Assembly (NCBI GenBank): GCA_049513455.1
Contig: JBEKWB010000009.1
Location: forward strand, 42,498 to 106,497
DNA length: 64,000 nucleotides
DNA from: Bog-473 sp049513455
GTDB lineage: Bacteria; Actinomycetota; Acidimicrobiia; Acidimicrobiales; RAAP-2
Direction: 5' to 3'
Notes under the pieces: generated by a model
Seen by the model: the letters and a program-made list of their open reading frames with translations, nothing else
What the model was told of the DNA's origin: nothing
The model's database searches: none
Program-made: the position numbers and the translations under genes
Shown: in pieces, positions 34,551 to 43,629 of the stretch
Position numbering within the stretch: the first letter of the stretch is position 1
Layout of the letters: the number at the start of each line of letters is the position of its first letter

Positions 34551-35684
34551 TCACGACGACGCGGGCAGTCCGAGGATGCGGCGGGCGATGAGGTTCCGTT
34601 GGATCTGCGATGTGCCGCCCATGACGCTCTGGGCCCGACTGTAGAGATAGGCGTTCAACCACGAGTCGTCTCCGCCCCCGTGCGCGAGGCCTCCTATACC
34701 GAGTGCGGCGTGCCCTACGGCCTGCTCGACCCAGGTCATCAACAGCTTGTCGACCGATCCCTCGGGACCGTGTTGGATCCCGTTGAGCCGGTCGGACAAG
34801 CGCCGTTGGACGTGCCGTCGCAACATTTCGACTTCGACCATGGCCCACCCGAGTTCACGGACCTGTTCGGATCCGAATGCCGCCGGGTCGGTCCGGACAC
34901 GCCGGCCGAGGTCGTTGACCATTTTGGCGTAGCGGGCCACGTATCCGAGCTCCCCCGGCTCCCGTTCATGGCTGACGACGGTCATCGCCAGCGCCCATCC
35001 CTCACCGGGCTCGCCGATCATATTGGCGGCCGGAACCCGGGCTCCGGTGAAGTGAACCTCCCCGAACTCCTTCGTGACGCCGTTGATCATCCGCAGCGGC
35101 CTCTGCTCTATGCCGGCCTGGCGCATGGGCACGGCGAACGCAGAGATCCCCCGGTGCTTGGCCACGTCGTGGTCGGTACGGGCCAGGAGAAGGCACCACT
35201 CGGCCTCGTCGGAGTAGCTCGTCCAGATCTTCTGGCCAAAGAGGACGAAGTCGTCCCCCTCGCGATCGGCCCTGGTACGCAGCGAGGCGAGGTCGGAGCC
35301 GGCATCGGGCTCACTGAATCCCTGGCACCAGCGTTCACGCCCGTTGACGATCCCCGGGAGGAAGCGCCGACTGATCTCCTGGCTGCCGTGTTCGAGGATT
35401 CCCTGCACCAGGTAGCCGAGACTGGGCCGCGGGGGCGCCCCCGCCGCCGCCAGTTCCTCGTCGACGACGACCTCGAAGACGGGTGACAGTCCCTGTCCCC
35501 CGATCTCCGTGGGCCAGGACATGGCGAAGAATCCCGCTTCGTAGAGCGATCGGTGCCAGGCCGCCATACCCGCCCAGTAGTCGTCGTCGGTCGATGAAGC
35601 GGGCAGGCCGGGATTGTTGTGCTGCAACCACGTGCGGAGCCGGATTCGGAACGCTGACTCATCCGGGGAGTCACCGAAATCCAT
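34551..35684 (-). CDS. Acyl-CoA dehydrogenase (probable large/FAD subunit of a pair)
   Basis: A 377-residue FAD-dependent dehydrogenase making a 2,3-double bond in an acyl-CoA. The middle domain has WCQGFSEPDAGSDLA and GQKIWTSYSDEA; the C-terminal helix end is VMGGTSQIQRNLIA, with Gly where medium-chain enzymes have the catalytic Glu (EGT). It overlaps the next acyl-CoA dehydrogenase gene by 14 bases, the arrangement of heteromeric FadE pairs in actinobacterial sterol degradation. Confidence 0.92.
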   Translation of the reverse strand: MDFGDSPDESAFRIRLRTWLQHNNPGLPASSTDDDYWAGMAAWHRSLYEAGFFAMSWPTEIGGQGLSPVFEVVVDEELAAAGAPPRPSLGYLVQGILEHGSQEISRRFLPGIVNGRERWCQGFSEPDAGSDLASLRTRADREGDDFVLFGQKIWTSYSDEAEWCLLLARTDHDVAKHRGISAFAVPMRQAGIEQRPLRMINGVTKEFGEVHFTGARVPAANMIGEPGEGWALAMTVVSHEREPGELGYVARYAKMVNDLGRRVRTDPAAFGSEQVRELGWAMVEVEMLRRHVQRRLSDRLNGIQHGPEGSVDKLLMTWVEQAVGHAALGIGGLAHGGGDDSWLNAYLYSRAQSVMGGTSQIQRNLIARRILGLPASS

Positions 35685-36711
35685 CGCCGCCCCCTATCCC
35701 GTAATGCTGCAACACGCGCCCCAGGTTGACGCTGGCATCGCCGCAGATGTCGCCGGAGAACAGGGCCCGGCGGAGGAAGACATGGGCCAGGCAGTCCCAC
35801 GTGTTCCCGATGCCCCCGTGCACCTGGATCACGGTCTCACACACATTGCGGGCAGCCCGGGCGCTGTACGCCTTCGCGGCCGCCGCCGCAGCCAGCGCTT
35901 CCGATGCGGGGAGAGCGTCGACGGCCCACGCGGCGTGAAGCGTGATGCTCCGAGCCCCTTCCATCGCAGCGAACGCGTCCGCCAGCATGTGCTGGACGGC
36001 CTGGAATGAGCCAATGGCCGCGCCGTACTGCTTGCGCTCTTTGGCGTACTCGCACGCCAGCTGCACGGCGCCGCGCATGACCCCGGTCAGGTCGGCCGAG
36101 GCCAACGAGAGGCCGAGGGCCGTCCATCGAGTGATGTCGTCCGCCGTGACGAGCCGCTGCGAGCCCTCCACGAGGGCCAGCGGCCAAGGCGAACGGAGGA
36201 TCACCGAGGGCCGGGTGAGATCGAGACCCGACCGGGAGGGACCCAGTTCGACCCGGGCCAGGCGGTAACCGTCGGAGTCGGGGACCAAGAAGAGAGCCGA
36301 ATCGCAACCGAGCGCGTCAATGGCGACCATCGGTGACGAGCCCGGCTCACCGGCGTGGACGAGCAACCCGAGGTCGGTGTCGAGTCCGACGGTCTCGCCC
36401 GAGGGAACCGCTGGAGCGCCGGCGATCCGTCGCAACTCGGCGGCCAGCGTGGGGCCGAGGAACGAGACGTCGGCCAGTCCCCTGCCGAGTTCTTCCCCGA
36501 TGATGGCCGGCTCCACTCCCGAGGCCAGGGGCATTCCCGGTCCCGCGGCCCCACGGAGTTCGCGCCAACCGGATTCGTCGACCGCGGCATTGAGCCTCGC
36601 TCTCCGTTCGAGATCGTCGAGCTCTCCGACGGCCTTCGGGCCGAGCCGGGCGACGACCTGGGCGGCCGAGACCCGAAGGGCTTCTTGCTCCGGCGACAGT
36701 CGGACATCCAT
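35671..36711 (-). CDS. Acyl-CoA dehydrogenase (probable second subunit)
   Basis: A 346-residue divergent acyl-CoA dehydrogenase. The N-terminal helical domain is present (LSPEQEALRVSAAQVV), but the middle beta-domain lacks the FAD-binding W-x-G-F-S-E-P motif. The C-terminal domain keeps EYAKERKQYGAAIGSFQAVQ and QVHGGIGNTWD. It is thus the FAD-poor partner of the dehydrogenase that follows. Its ATG overlaps the CoA-ligase stop by one base (TGATG). Confidence 0.9.
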   Translation of the reverse strand: MDVRLSPEQEALRVSAAQVVARLGPKAVGELDDLERRARLNAAVDESGWRELRGAAGPGMPLASGVEPAIIGEELGRGLADVSFLGPTLAAELRRIAGAPAVPSGETVGLDTDLGLLVHAGEPGSSPMVAIDALGCDSALFLVPDSDGYRLARVELGPSRSGLDLTRPSVILRSPWPLALVEGSQRLVTADDITRWTALGLSLASADLTGVMRGAVQLACEYAKERKQYGAAIGSFQAVQHMLADAFAAMEGARSITLHAAWAVDALPASEALAAAAAAKAYSARAARNVCETVIQVHGGIGNTWDCLAHVFLRRALFSGDICGDASVNLGRVLQHYGIGGGDGFR

Positions 36712-38225
36712 CACGCCACCTCTCCCGGCGCCGGGTGCGACCGCACCCATTCGTCGCGGAGCACGCGCCGCAGCACCTTTCCGGACGGCAGGCGCGGGAT
36801 GTCACCGACGACGACGACATGACGGAGCTGTTTGTAGGTCGCCAGCGATGCCGCGACGAGCTGTTGCAGCTCGCCATCGGCTACCAGCACATCGGGATCG
36901 AGCAGCACTGCGGCGACGGGGACCTCGCCGGCTCGTTCATCGGGTACCCCGAAGACGGCACAGTCACGAACGGCGGGGTGACCGTGCAGGACCGACTCCA
37001 GCTCTGCGGGCGCCACCTGGAAGCCGTTCACCTTGATCATCTCCTTCGAGCGATCGGTCAGATGGACCCACCCTTGCGATTCGAGCCATCCGACATCACC
37101 GGTCCGATACCAGCCCTGCGCGAACGCATCGGCCGTGGCCTCCTCGGGGAGGTAGCCGACCATGACGGACGGGCTGAGTACCTGAATCTCCCCGATCTCC
37201 CCGTAGGGGAGGATCTCACCGGTTTCGAGGTCGGCGATACGCAACACGACGCCGGCCGGGGGCAGGCCGGCGGAGTCCAGCCGCCATTCCGACGGCCGCT
37301 CGACCGGGTTCGCCGCGATGACCGGCACCTCACTGGCGCCATAGGCCGGCAACCAGCGCACCCCGGTCCGTTGCGTCACCACCGCGGCCACGCTCTCGGA
37401 CACCGGCGTCGCTCCCCACATGATGTAGCGCAGGGACGAGAGGTCGTACTCCTCCAGGCCGGGGTGGTTGGCCAGCGCCAACGCTATCGGCGCAACCGCC
37501 ATCTCCAGCGTCATCCTCTCGCGGGCGATCCGATACAGCACCTCGTCGAGGTCGAACCGGCGGTGGAGCCGAACGGTGGCTCCCGCCGATATCGCCGCCA
37601 GCAGATTCAACAGCCCGAGAATATGAGAGGGGGGCGTCGCGACCTGGAAGCGGTCATCGGGCCCCAGGCCGAGGACGGTGCACCAATGGGCCGTGGCATG
37701 CCGCATCGACCGGTGCGTGTGGCGCACGGCCTTGGGCAGGCCCGTCGTCCCGGAACTGAACACGAGGATGGCTTCGCCGGCGTCCTCTTCGGCAAGCGAC
37801 TCGGGCCGCGTCGGGCTGTAGTCGAACGGGTCGATCGACCGATCGTCAAGGTCGGTCACGAAGGCCTCGCCACGCGCCTGGGCGAGCAGGCCGACCGCGT
37901 CGCCATCGGCCACCGCATGAACGGGACCGGTCAACGTCAGCGCATGCTCCACTTCGGTGGCCTTCCAGGCCGGGCTGAGCAGAACGGACGCGGCTCCCAG
38001 CTTGCTGACGGCATGTACGGCAATGATGAACTCGACCCGGTTCGTCGTCATGACTGCCACGCGGGCTCCCGCCGTGACCCCCTCGGCCATCAGGTGCCGG
38101 GCAAAGGCGTTGCACCGTTCGTCGAGCTGGCGGAAGGACCATCGTTCGTCGCCGGCCCATATGGCGTCTCGATCCCCGAACCGGTCCGCCGCTCGCTCCA
38201 GCTGCGCATGGATTGTGCCGGGCAT
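36711..38225 (-). CDS. Acyl-CoA synthetase (FadD-type)
   Basis: A 504-residue adenylate-forming ligase that activates a carboxylic acid as its CoA ester. P-loop: ILVFSSGTTGLPKAVRHTH near residue 155. Motif A5: YGASEVPVIAANP. A7/A8: WYRTGDVGW and LTDRSKEMIKVNGFQVAP. A10: PSGKVLRR. First gene of the minus-strand operon with two acyl-CoA dehydrogenases, a crotonase, an aldo/keto reductase and an amidohydrolase; it sets the entry step of that pathway. Confidence 0.94.
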   Translation of the reverse strand: MPGTIHAQLERAADRFGDRDAIWAGDERWSFRQLDERCNAFARHLMAEGVTAGARVAVMTTNRVEFIIAVHAVSKLGAASVLLSPAWKATEVEHALTLTGPVHAVADGDAVGLLAQARGEAFVTDLDDRSIDPFDYSPTRPESLAEEDAGEAILVFSSGTTGLPKAVRHTHRSMRHATAHWCTVLGLGPDDRFQVATPPSHILGLLNLLAAISAGATVRLHRRFDLDEVLYRIARERMTLEMAVAPIALALANHPGLEEYDLSSLRYIMWGATPVSESVAAVVTQRTGVRWLPAYGASEVPVIAANPVERPSEWRLDSAGLPPAGVVLRIADLETGEILPYGEIGEIQVLSPSVMVGYLPEEATADAFAQGWYRTGDVGWLESQGWVHLTDRSKEMIKVNGFQVAPAELESVLHGHPAVRDCAVFGVPDERAGEVPVAAVLLDPDVLVADGELQQLVAASLATYKQLRHVVVVGDIPRLPSGKVLRRVLRDEWVRSHPAPGEVA

Positions 38226-38268
38226 TGGAAATATTCTTCTCTTATTTGAGATTCACTGCAACATTTGG

Positions 38269-38292
38269 CGCATGTACACTTCTCCACATGCG
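38269..38292. promoter_or_regulatory. Inverted repeat between CoA ligase and acyl-CoA dehydrogenase genes
   Basis: CGCATGT and ACATGCG (7-bp perfect arms) are separated by ten bases, in the 82-base divergent gap. It ends 15 bases before the GTG of the plus-strand dehydrogenase and starts 43 bases upstream of the ligase ATG. A shared operator is inferred. Confidence 0.5.
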
Positions 38293-38307
38293 ACCTGGAG
38301 CGACATT

Positions 38308-39456
38308 GTGACGGAGGATGAACACGCGGACCTCCGGAGGGAGATCATCGAAACGGTGCGCCGCTTCGTGGCTCGAGAGGTGATCCCCGTGGCCTCCGCG
38401 TTGGAACACGAGGACACGTTTCCCGTGGACATCGTCGCGCAGATGCGTGAGCTCGGTCTCTTCGGCGTCACCATCCCCGAGGCCTACGGCGGGCTCGGTC
38501 TCGATCTCCTGACCTATGTCGGCGTCATTGAGGAGTTGGCCTATGGGTGGATGAGTCTGACGGGGATCGTCAACACCCACACCATGGCCGCGACGCTGAT
38601 CCTGGCGCACGGCAACGAAGACCAGAAGCAGCGGTGGCTGCCGTCATTGGCAACCGGGGAGCGGCGGGGCGCCTTGTCACTCTCCGAGCCCGACGCCGGC
38701 AGCGATACCCGCAACATCTCCTGCCGGGCGCAGCGCGACGGGGACGAATACGTGCTGAACGGCTCGAAAGCGTGGGTCACCAACGGAGAACGCGCCGCGC
38801 TCGTCGCCCTGGCCGCCCGGACGGAGGAGGGGATCTCCGCCTTCATCGTCGAGAAAGAACCCGGGCCGCAATCCGAAGGAATCTCGGTCAGCCGGAATGT
38901 CGGCAAGCTCGGCTACCGGGGCGTCGAGACGGTCGACATGGCCTACGTCGATCATCGCATTCCCGCGGCCAACCTGATCGGTGAGGCGGGGCGCGGCCTC
39001 CCGCAGATCCTCGGGGTGCTCGAGCTCGGTCGCATCAACATCGCCTCACGGGCGGTGGGGGTGGCCCGGGCCGCCTTCGACGCTGCCTTCACCTACGCGC
39101 AGCAACGGGTCACCTTCGGTAAGCCGATCGCCGAGCACCAGGCGATCCAGATCAAGCTGGCCGAAATGGCCACCAGCCTGGAGGCCGCCCGTCTGCTCAC
39201 GCGCAACGCGGCCGAGCGCAAAATGGCCGGCGAACGCTGCGACGTCGAAGCCGGAATGGCCAAGCTGTTCGCCAGCGAGACTGCGCTTTCCCTGGCCACC
39301 GAGGCCATGCGGATCCACGGCGGCATCGGCTACACGACGGACCTGCCCGTCGAGCGTTACTACCGCGACGCTCCTCTCATGGTCATCGGCGAAGGGACCA
39401 ACGAGATCCAGAAGTTGGTGATCGCCCGCGGTCTTCTGGCCCGCGCCCGGCCCTAG
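38308..39456 (+). CDS. Acyl-CoA dehydrogenase (classical, Glu-containing)
   Basis: A 382-residue homomeric-type acyl-CoA dehydrogenase. Key segments: GALSLSEPDAGSDTRN, GSKAWVTNGERA, QQRVTFGKPIAEHQAIQ, AMRIHGGIGYTTD, and IGEGTNEIQK with the catalytic-base Glu in the normal EGT position. The GTG at 38308 has GGAG seven bases upstream; an ATG at 38272 would start inside the inverted repeat. It reads away from the ligase operon, and its stop overlaps the convergent CoA-transferase stop by four bases. Confidence 0.93.
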   Translation: MTEDEHADLRREIIETVRRFVAREVIPVASALEHEDTFPVDIVAQMRELGLFGVTIPEAYGGLGLDLLTYVGVIEELAYGWMSLTGIVNTHTMAATLILAHGNEDQKQRWLPSLATGERRGALSLSEPDAGSDTRNISCRAQRDGDEYVLNGSKAWVTNGERAALVALAARTEEGISAFIVEKEPGPQSEGISVSRNVGKLGYRGVETVDMAYVDHRIPAANLIGEAGRGLPQILGVLELGRINIASRAVGVARAAFDAAFTYAQQRVTFGKPIAEHQAIQIKLAEMATSLEAARLLTRNAAERKMAGERCDVEAGMAKLFASETALSLATEAMRIHGGIGYTTDLPVERYYRDAPLMVIGEGTNEIQKLVIARGLLARARP

Positions 39457-40664
39457 GGCTCCCCCGGAGGCGGATCGCCGAGTCGATCACGCAGTTCTTG
39501 GAGCACCTCGTCGGTGTGCTGCCCCAGGCCGGGAACCGATGCCACTCGGGCACCGGGGGCATCGGAGAAACTCACCGGCCCGTTCACCGACCTCTGCCGG
39601 CCCGACGGGCCGCCGTCGATCTCGACGAAGCCGCCGTTCGCCATCAGTTGAGGATCTTCGACCACCTCGGCGGGGGTCTGCGCCGGGGCCCACCACACGC
39701 CTTGTTGGTCGAAGCGTTCGGCCCAGACGGCGAGAGGGAGCTTCCCGATGATCTCGTCGAAGATGGCGATGATCTCCACCCGGTGGCGACGGATGGCGCC
39801 GGCATCGGCAAAACGTGGATCGTCCGCCAGGTCGGGGTGCCCCAGGGCACGACACACGGCTCCGATGTGGCGGGCTGCCTCCAAACCGGTAAAGAAGAAC
39901 CACCGCCCGTCGGCGGTGCGGTACGGGTTCATGAGCGGGGCCTGATTGCGCTCCCTCGGCTCGGCTCGGGCGACCTTGCCCAGCGTCATCTGGAGCCCCA
40001 GGTCCCAGCCCAGGACGTACGCACCCGTTCGGAGAAGGGACACCTCGACGACCCGACCTCGACCCGTGGCACGCTGTTCGAGCACGGCGGCCAGGAGGCC
40101 GGCCAGTGCAGCCAGACCGGTGATGTGGTCACCGATGCCGCCGCGCGCGTTCAGCGGGGTGCCTTGGTGATCGGCCATCTGCATCGAGAGCCCCGACCGC
40201 GCCCAGAACGCGCCGATGTCGTAGGTCGGTCGGTCCCGCTCGTCACCGCGCAAGCCGTAGCCGCTGATGCTGCAATAGACGAGCCGGGGGTGACGGGCGA
40301 CGGTGGCGGCAGGCTCCAGACCGAGCCCGTCGAGTGCGTCGGGCCGGAGATTGCTGATGAAGACATCCGCCGACGCGAGCAGGTCCTCCAGCTGCTCTCG
40401 GTCCTCGGGCAGGCGCAGGTTCAACACGATACTGCGCTTGCCCCGGTTGTCCAGGGAAAAGGCGGGGTTCGGCATATCGCTGTCGATCCCCAACGAGCCG
40501 AACACGTGGCGCATGGGGTCTCCCGCGGGCTGTTCGACCTTTATGACGTCGGCACCCCAGTCGGCCAACAGCGCGGCTGCGGAGGGCGCGGCCACCCATA
40601 CGCCCAACTCGATCACCCGCAGGTCCGACAACGTCGAAAGCCCCGACTCGGGGTCGGCGCTCAC
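39453..40664 (-). CDS. CaiB/BaiF-family CoA transferase (family III)
   Basis: A 403-residue CoA transferase moving CoA between carboxylic acids. The N-terminal Rossmann part has AALLADWGADVIKVEQP, then NRGKRSIVLNL. The catalytic Asp lies in the YDIGAFWARSG segment near residue 167; GGIGDHITGLAAL follows. Its GTG overlaps the stop of the upstream CoA ligase (GTGA), so the pair supply CoA esters by two routes or for two intermediates. Confidence 0.92.
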   Translation of the reverse strand: MSADPESGLSTLSDLRVIELGVWVAAPSAAALLADWGADVIKVEQPAGDPMRHVFGSLGIDSDMPNPAFSLDNRGKRSIVLNLRLPEDREQLEDLLASADVFISNLRPDALDGLGLEPAATVARHPRLVYCSISGYGLRGDERDRPTYDIGAFWARSGLSMQMADHQGTPLNARGGIGDHITGLAALAGLLAAVLEQRATGRGRVVEVSLLRTGAYVLGWDLGLQMTLGKVARAEPRERNQAPLMNPYRTADGRWFFFTGLEAARHIGAVCRALGHPDLADDPRFADAGAIRRHRVEIIAIFDEIIGKLPLAVWAERFDQQGVWWAPAQTPAEVVEDPQLMANGGFVEIDGGPSGRQRSVNGPVSFSDAPGARVASVPGLGQHTDEVLQELRDRLGDPPPGEP

Positions 40665-42256
40665 CCCTTCACCGACGAGCGACCCGTCGCGGCCCGTTCG
40701 CGCAGGACATCCTTCAGCACCTTTCCGGTGGCGTTGACCGGCAGTTCATCGACGAGTTCTACCGCCCTCGGGACCTTGTAGTTCGCCATCTGGTCCCGAC
40801 ACCATCGGATGATGTCGGGACCGGTGAGGTCCGCCGACCCCGTGACGACAAAGGCCATTCCGACCTCACCGAGGCGGTCGTCGGCAACACCGATCACCGC
40901 CGCCTGCGCAATCCCGGGATGGCGCAGCAGGGCATTCTCGATCTCGGCGGGATAGGCATTGAAGCCACCGACGATGAACATGTCCTTGGCCCGTCCGACG
41001 ATGCGAAGACACCCGGCCCGGTCGAGCGTGCCGATATCGCCGGTGCGCAACCACCCGTCGGCGGAGAGTACATCCCGCGTCGAATCGGGATCGTCGAGGT
41101 AGCCGACCATGACGCTGCCGCCGCGCACGACGACCTCACCGGGCTCTCCACGCGGGACGTCGACCCCGCTCTCGTCGGCGATGCGAATCTCGAAACCGGG
41201 GCGGGGCCGCCCTACGGTGGTGGCGATGGTCTCGACGTCGTCTCCTGGTCCTGTCGCCGCGACCGTACCCGCCTCGGTGAGCCCGTACCCGGTGATGATG
41301 GTCGAGAACGGCAACTCGCTATCCAGGCGACGGATGAGCTCGACAGGGATGTCGGCGGCGCCGGTCACCGCCACCCGCAGACTGGAGAGGTCGCGTCTCC
41401 CCCGCTCGGGGTGATCGAGGATCGCTTGATAGAGCGTCGGCGAGCCGGGCAGTACCGTCACCCGCTCGCGCTCGACCCGGCCCAAGACGCGATCGACGTC
41501 GAAGACCGCTTCGGGAAGCATCGTCGCACCGCTGGCGATGCAGGCGAGGATGCCCGCCTTCAGCCCGAACATGTGGAAGTACGGGTTCACCATCAGGTAG
41601 CGGTCTTCGGAACACAGCCCCGTCATCTCCACCCAGTCCGTGGCCACGCACAGGGTGCGACCGTGGGTCATGACCACCCCCTTGGGCAATCCGGTGGTCC
41701 CCGAGGTGAAGAGGATGTCCGACGGATCATCCGGTCCCAGACGTTCACGTCGCTGGTCGACGACGACCCGTCCGGCCGCCGTGGCGCGGCCGAGGAAGTC
41801 AGCCCACGGTTCGCTGTCGCCCGCGGCCCGTCCCCGGGCGACCACCGTGGTCGTCAGATCGGGCAGCTCGAGGCCGGCGGAACGCAACATCGAGACGTAG
41901 TCGGTTTCGAGGAAATCAGTGACGGTGACCAGCACGCGGGCGCGACTCCGCCGCAAAATGTCCGCCGCCTCAGCGCCCCTGAACCGCGTGTTGACGGGGA
42001 CGAGCACAGCGCCGACCAGCGAACTGCCGAGCATGGCCACCACCCACTCGACGCTGTTGAAGGCCCAGATGGCCACCCGGTCGCCGGGCTCGACGGCCGC
42101 CGCCACCAATGCGGCGCCGAACGAACGGGCCTCTTCGCGAAGTTCGCCGAAGGTGAGCCGACTCGCGCCATCCTCTATGGCCGGGTTCCCCCCGAACCGC
42201 GCGACGGCGGCATCGAGCATCGCCGGGATGCTGACCCACCTGCCGCTACCGGTCAT
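40661..42256 (-). CDS. Acyl-CoA synthetase (FadD3-like group)
   Basis: A 531-residue adenylate-forming CoA ligase. Motifs: ILFTSGTTGLPKGVVMTH, GYGLTEAGTVAA, GWLRTGDIG, GRAKDMFIVGGFNAYPAEIE, and NATGKVLKDVLR with the adenylation Lys. The GGFNAYPAEIE form recalls ligases for branched or ring-derived acids such as FadD3; this is inference. Four-base overlaps with both neighbours make amidohydrolase-ligase-CoA transferase a tight operon. Confidence 0.93.
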   Translation of the reverse strand: MTGSGRWVSIPAMLDAAVARFGGNPAIEDGASRLTFGELREEARSFGAALVAAAVEPGDRVAIWAFNSVEWVVAMLGSSLVGAVLVPVNTRFRGAEAADILRRSRARVLVTVTDFLETDYVSMLRSAGLELPDLTTTVVARGRAAGDSEPWADFLGRATAAGRVVVDQRRERLGPDDPSDILFTSGTTGLPKGVVMTHGRTLCVATDWVEMTGLCSEDRYLMVNPYFHMFGLKAGILACIASGATMLPEAVFDVDRVLGRVERERVTVLPGSPTLYQAILDHPERGRRDLSSLRVAVTGAADIPVELIRRLDSELPFSTIITGYGLTEAGTVAATGPGDDVETIATTVGRPRPGFEIRIADESGVDVPRGEPGEVVVRGGSVMVGYLDDPDSTRDVLSADGWLRTGDIGTLDRAGCLRIVGRAKDMFIVGGFNAYPAEIENALLRHPGIAQAAVIGVADDRLGEVGMAFVVTGSADLTGPDIIRWCRDQMANYKVPRAVELVDELPVNATGKVLKDVLRERAATGRSSVKG

Positions 42257-43449
42257 CGAACGGCAATGTCAGCCACGTTCATCAGCCGCGCCAGGTTCCC
42301 ACCCATGATTTTGCGAACGGACTCCTCGTCGAGTCCGGTCAGCTCGTCGACGTAACTCGCCGGATCGGCCAGTCCCTCGGGGTGGGGGTAGTCCGACCCG
42401 AACAGCACGTGATCCACACCGAGTAGATCGCCCAACGCGCCGAGGTCCTCCTCCCAGAACGGGCTGATGTAGATGTTGCGCCGTATCACCTCGACCGGAT
42501 TCTCGAGGAACTCCTGCGGCATCTTCTTGTAGAGATCGGCAAAGTTCTTCAGCAGTGGTTCGACCCAGCTGCTCCCGTTCTCCACGACCGCGACCTTGAG
42601 CTCGGGGAAACGTGACAACGTGCTGTGACATACGAGAGCCGAGACGGCATCCTCAATGGGTCTCCAGGCCGAGAGCATCCGGAAGGCCTGGGGCTGGAAC
42701 GGGAGCATTTCGGCGTCGCTGCCCATCCAATCGTTGGCATAGCGCTCATACCCACTGTCCGAAGAGTGCATGGCGACCAGGACGTCGTTCTCGACCACCA
42801 ACTTCCAGAAGGGATCGAACTCCTCGAGGCCGAACGAGCGGGGCCCACGGTAGCCCCACGCCGGTGCCGGCCTGATCAGGACGACCCGGGACCCGCGCGC
42901 CAGCACCCATTCGAGCTCCTCGATGGCCCGCTCGACAATCGGCAGCGTGATGACCGGGGTGGCGAAGATCCGACCTTCGTAGTCGAACGACCATGTCTCG
43001 TAAAGCCATTCGTTGAGAGCGTGGATGGCGGCATGGGTCAGCTCGGGGTCGTCCCGCATCCGCTCCTCGACGAGGCTGGCGAGGGTGGGGAACATCAGGG
43101 CGCGATCGATTCCCTGCTCGTCCATCAGGGCCAGCCTGGCCGCCGGCTCACGGAACGCGGCAATCGACTTCATCGGCTCTCCGAAGATCTCCCGCCGGCT
43201 CTTTCCCTCGGGGTTGCCCACCCGGAAATACTCCTCTTGGGCCCCCGGTCGGGCGACGACGTCGAAGGTGGGGTTCGGGATGTAGTCGCTGATCCGACCG
43301 CGGACCACGATTTTGGTTCGCCCGTGCACGTCGACGTAGTCAATGGCGCCCTTGTACCGCTCCGGCAGGTACTTCGTCAGCGCGTCCCGCGTCTCGTAGA
43401 GGTGGTTGTCGGCATCGAACAGGGGAATGCTGAGAGCTCGTTGCGCCAT
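42253..43449 (-). CDS. Amidohydrolase-2 family protein
   Basis: A 398-residue metal-dependent TIM-barrel protein. It starts PLFDADNHLYE, where the metal site reads D-x-D-N-H rather than HxH, as in actinobacterial members of this group. VLVAMHSSDSG supplies a barrel His, SALVCHSTLSRFP another, and VLFGSDYPHPEG the last Asp. Decarboxylase or C-C hydrolase activity is typical. GAGGAAGAG precedes the ATG. First gene of the operon with the ligase and CoA transferase; AT-rich boxes lie just upstream. Confidence 0.9.
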   Translation of the reverse strand: MAQRALSIPLFDADNHLYETRDALTKYLPERYKGAIDYVDVHGRTKIVVRGRISDYIPNPTFDVVARPGAQEEYFRVGNPEGKSRREIFGEPMKSIAAFREPAARLALMDEQGIDRALMFPTLASLVEERMRDDPELTHAAIHALNEWLYETWSFDYEGRIFATPVITLPIVERAIEELEWVLARGSRVVLIRPAPAWGYRGPRSFGLEEFDPFWKLVVENDVLVAMHSSDSGYERYANDWMGSDAEMLPFQPQAFRMLSAWRPIEDAVSALVCHSTLSRFPELKVAVVENGSSWVEPLLKNFADLYKKMPQEFLENPVEVIRRNIYISPFWEEDLGALGDLLGVDHVLFGSDYPHPEGLADPASYVDELTGLDEESVRKIMGGNLARLMNVADIAVR

Positions 43450-43476
43450 GATCGCTCTTCCTCACTTGCTTCTGGC

Positions 43477-43523
43477 TATGAGAATGATTTTGTTAGAATA
43501 TGAGAGTATCGTTTCTGATATCG
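43477..43523. promoter_or_regulatory. Paired AT-rich boxes, P450/amidohydrolase divergent promoter
   Basis: TATGAGAATG at 43477 and TATGAGAGTATCGTTTC beginning at 43499, 22 bases apart (two helical turns). The second box matches the inverted repeat in front of the P450 gene at 5106. The first matches CATTCTCATA at 47775 in reverse. They lie 28-75 bases upstream of the minus-strand amidohydrolase. Shared regulator inferred. Confidence 0.5.
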
Positions 43524-43603
43524 ATCCGCCAGTGTCGGATCACGGACATGACGCCCATCAGTTCGGGCTGGTGGAGTCGGGATTCAACTTGGAGAATGCT
43601 CTT

Positions 43604-43619
43604 CTTACTTTTATGTAAG
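43604..43619. promoter_or_regulatory. Inverted repeat overlapping P450 ribosome site
   Basis: CTTAC, six bases, GTAAG, ending 10 bases before the ATG of the P450 gene. The right arm is part of the AAGGA ribosome site. The TCTTAC/GTAAG half-sites are the same as in the 49796-49816 palindrome but in inverted order. Operator or RNA hairpin affecting translation; inferred. Confidence 0.38.
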
Positions 43620-43629
43620 GATCATTTCG

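Noticed and set aside
36735..38249. 504-codon plus-strand frame antisense to the CoA ligase
   Set aside because: It mirrors the ligase codon by codon; the minus-strand product has every adenylate-ligase motif while this frame is a low-complexity Arg/Gly/His-rich shadow.
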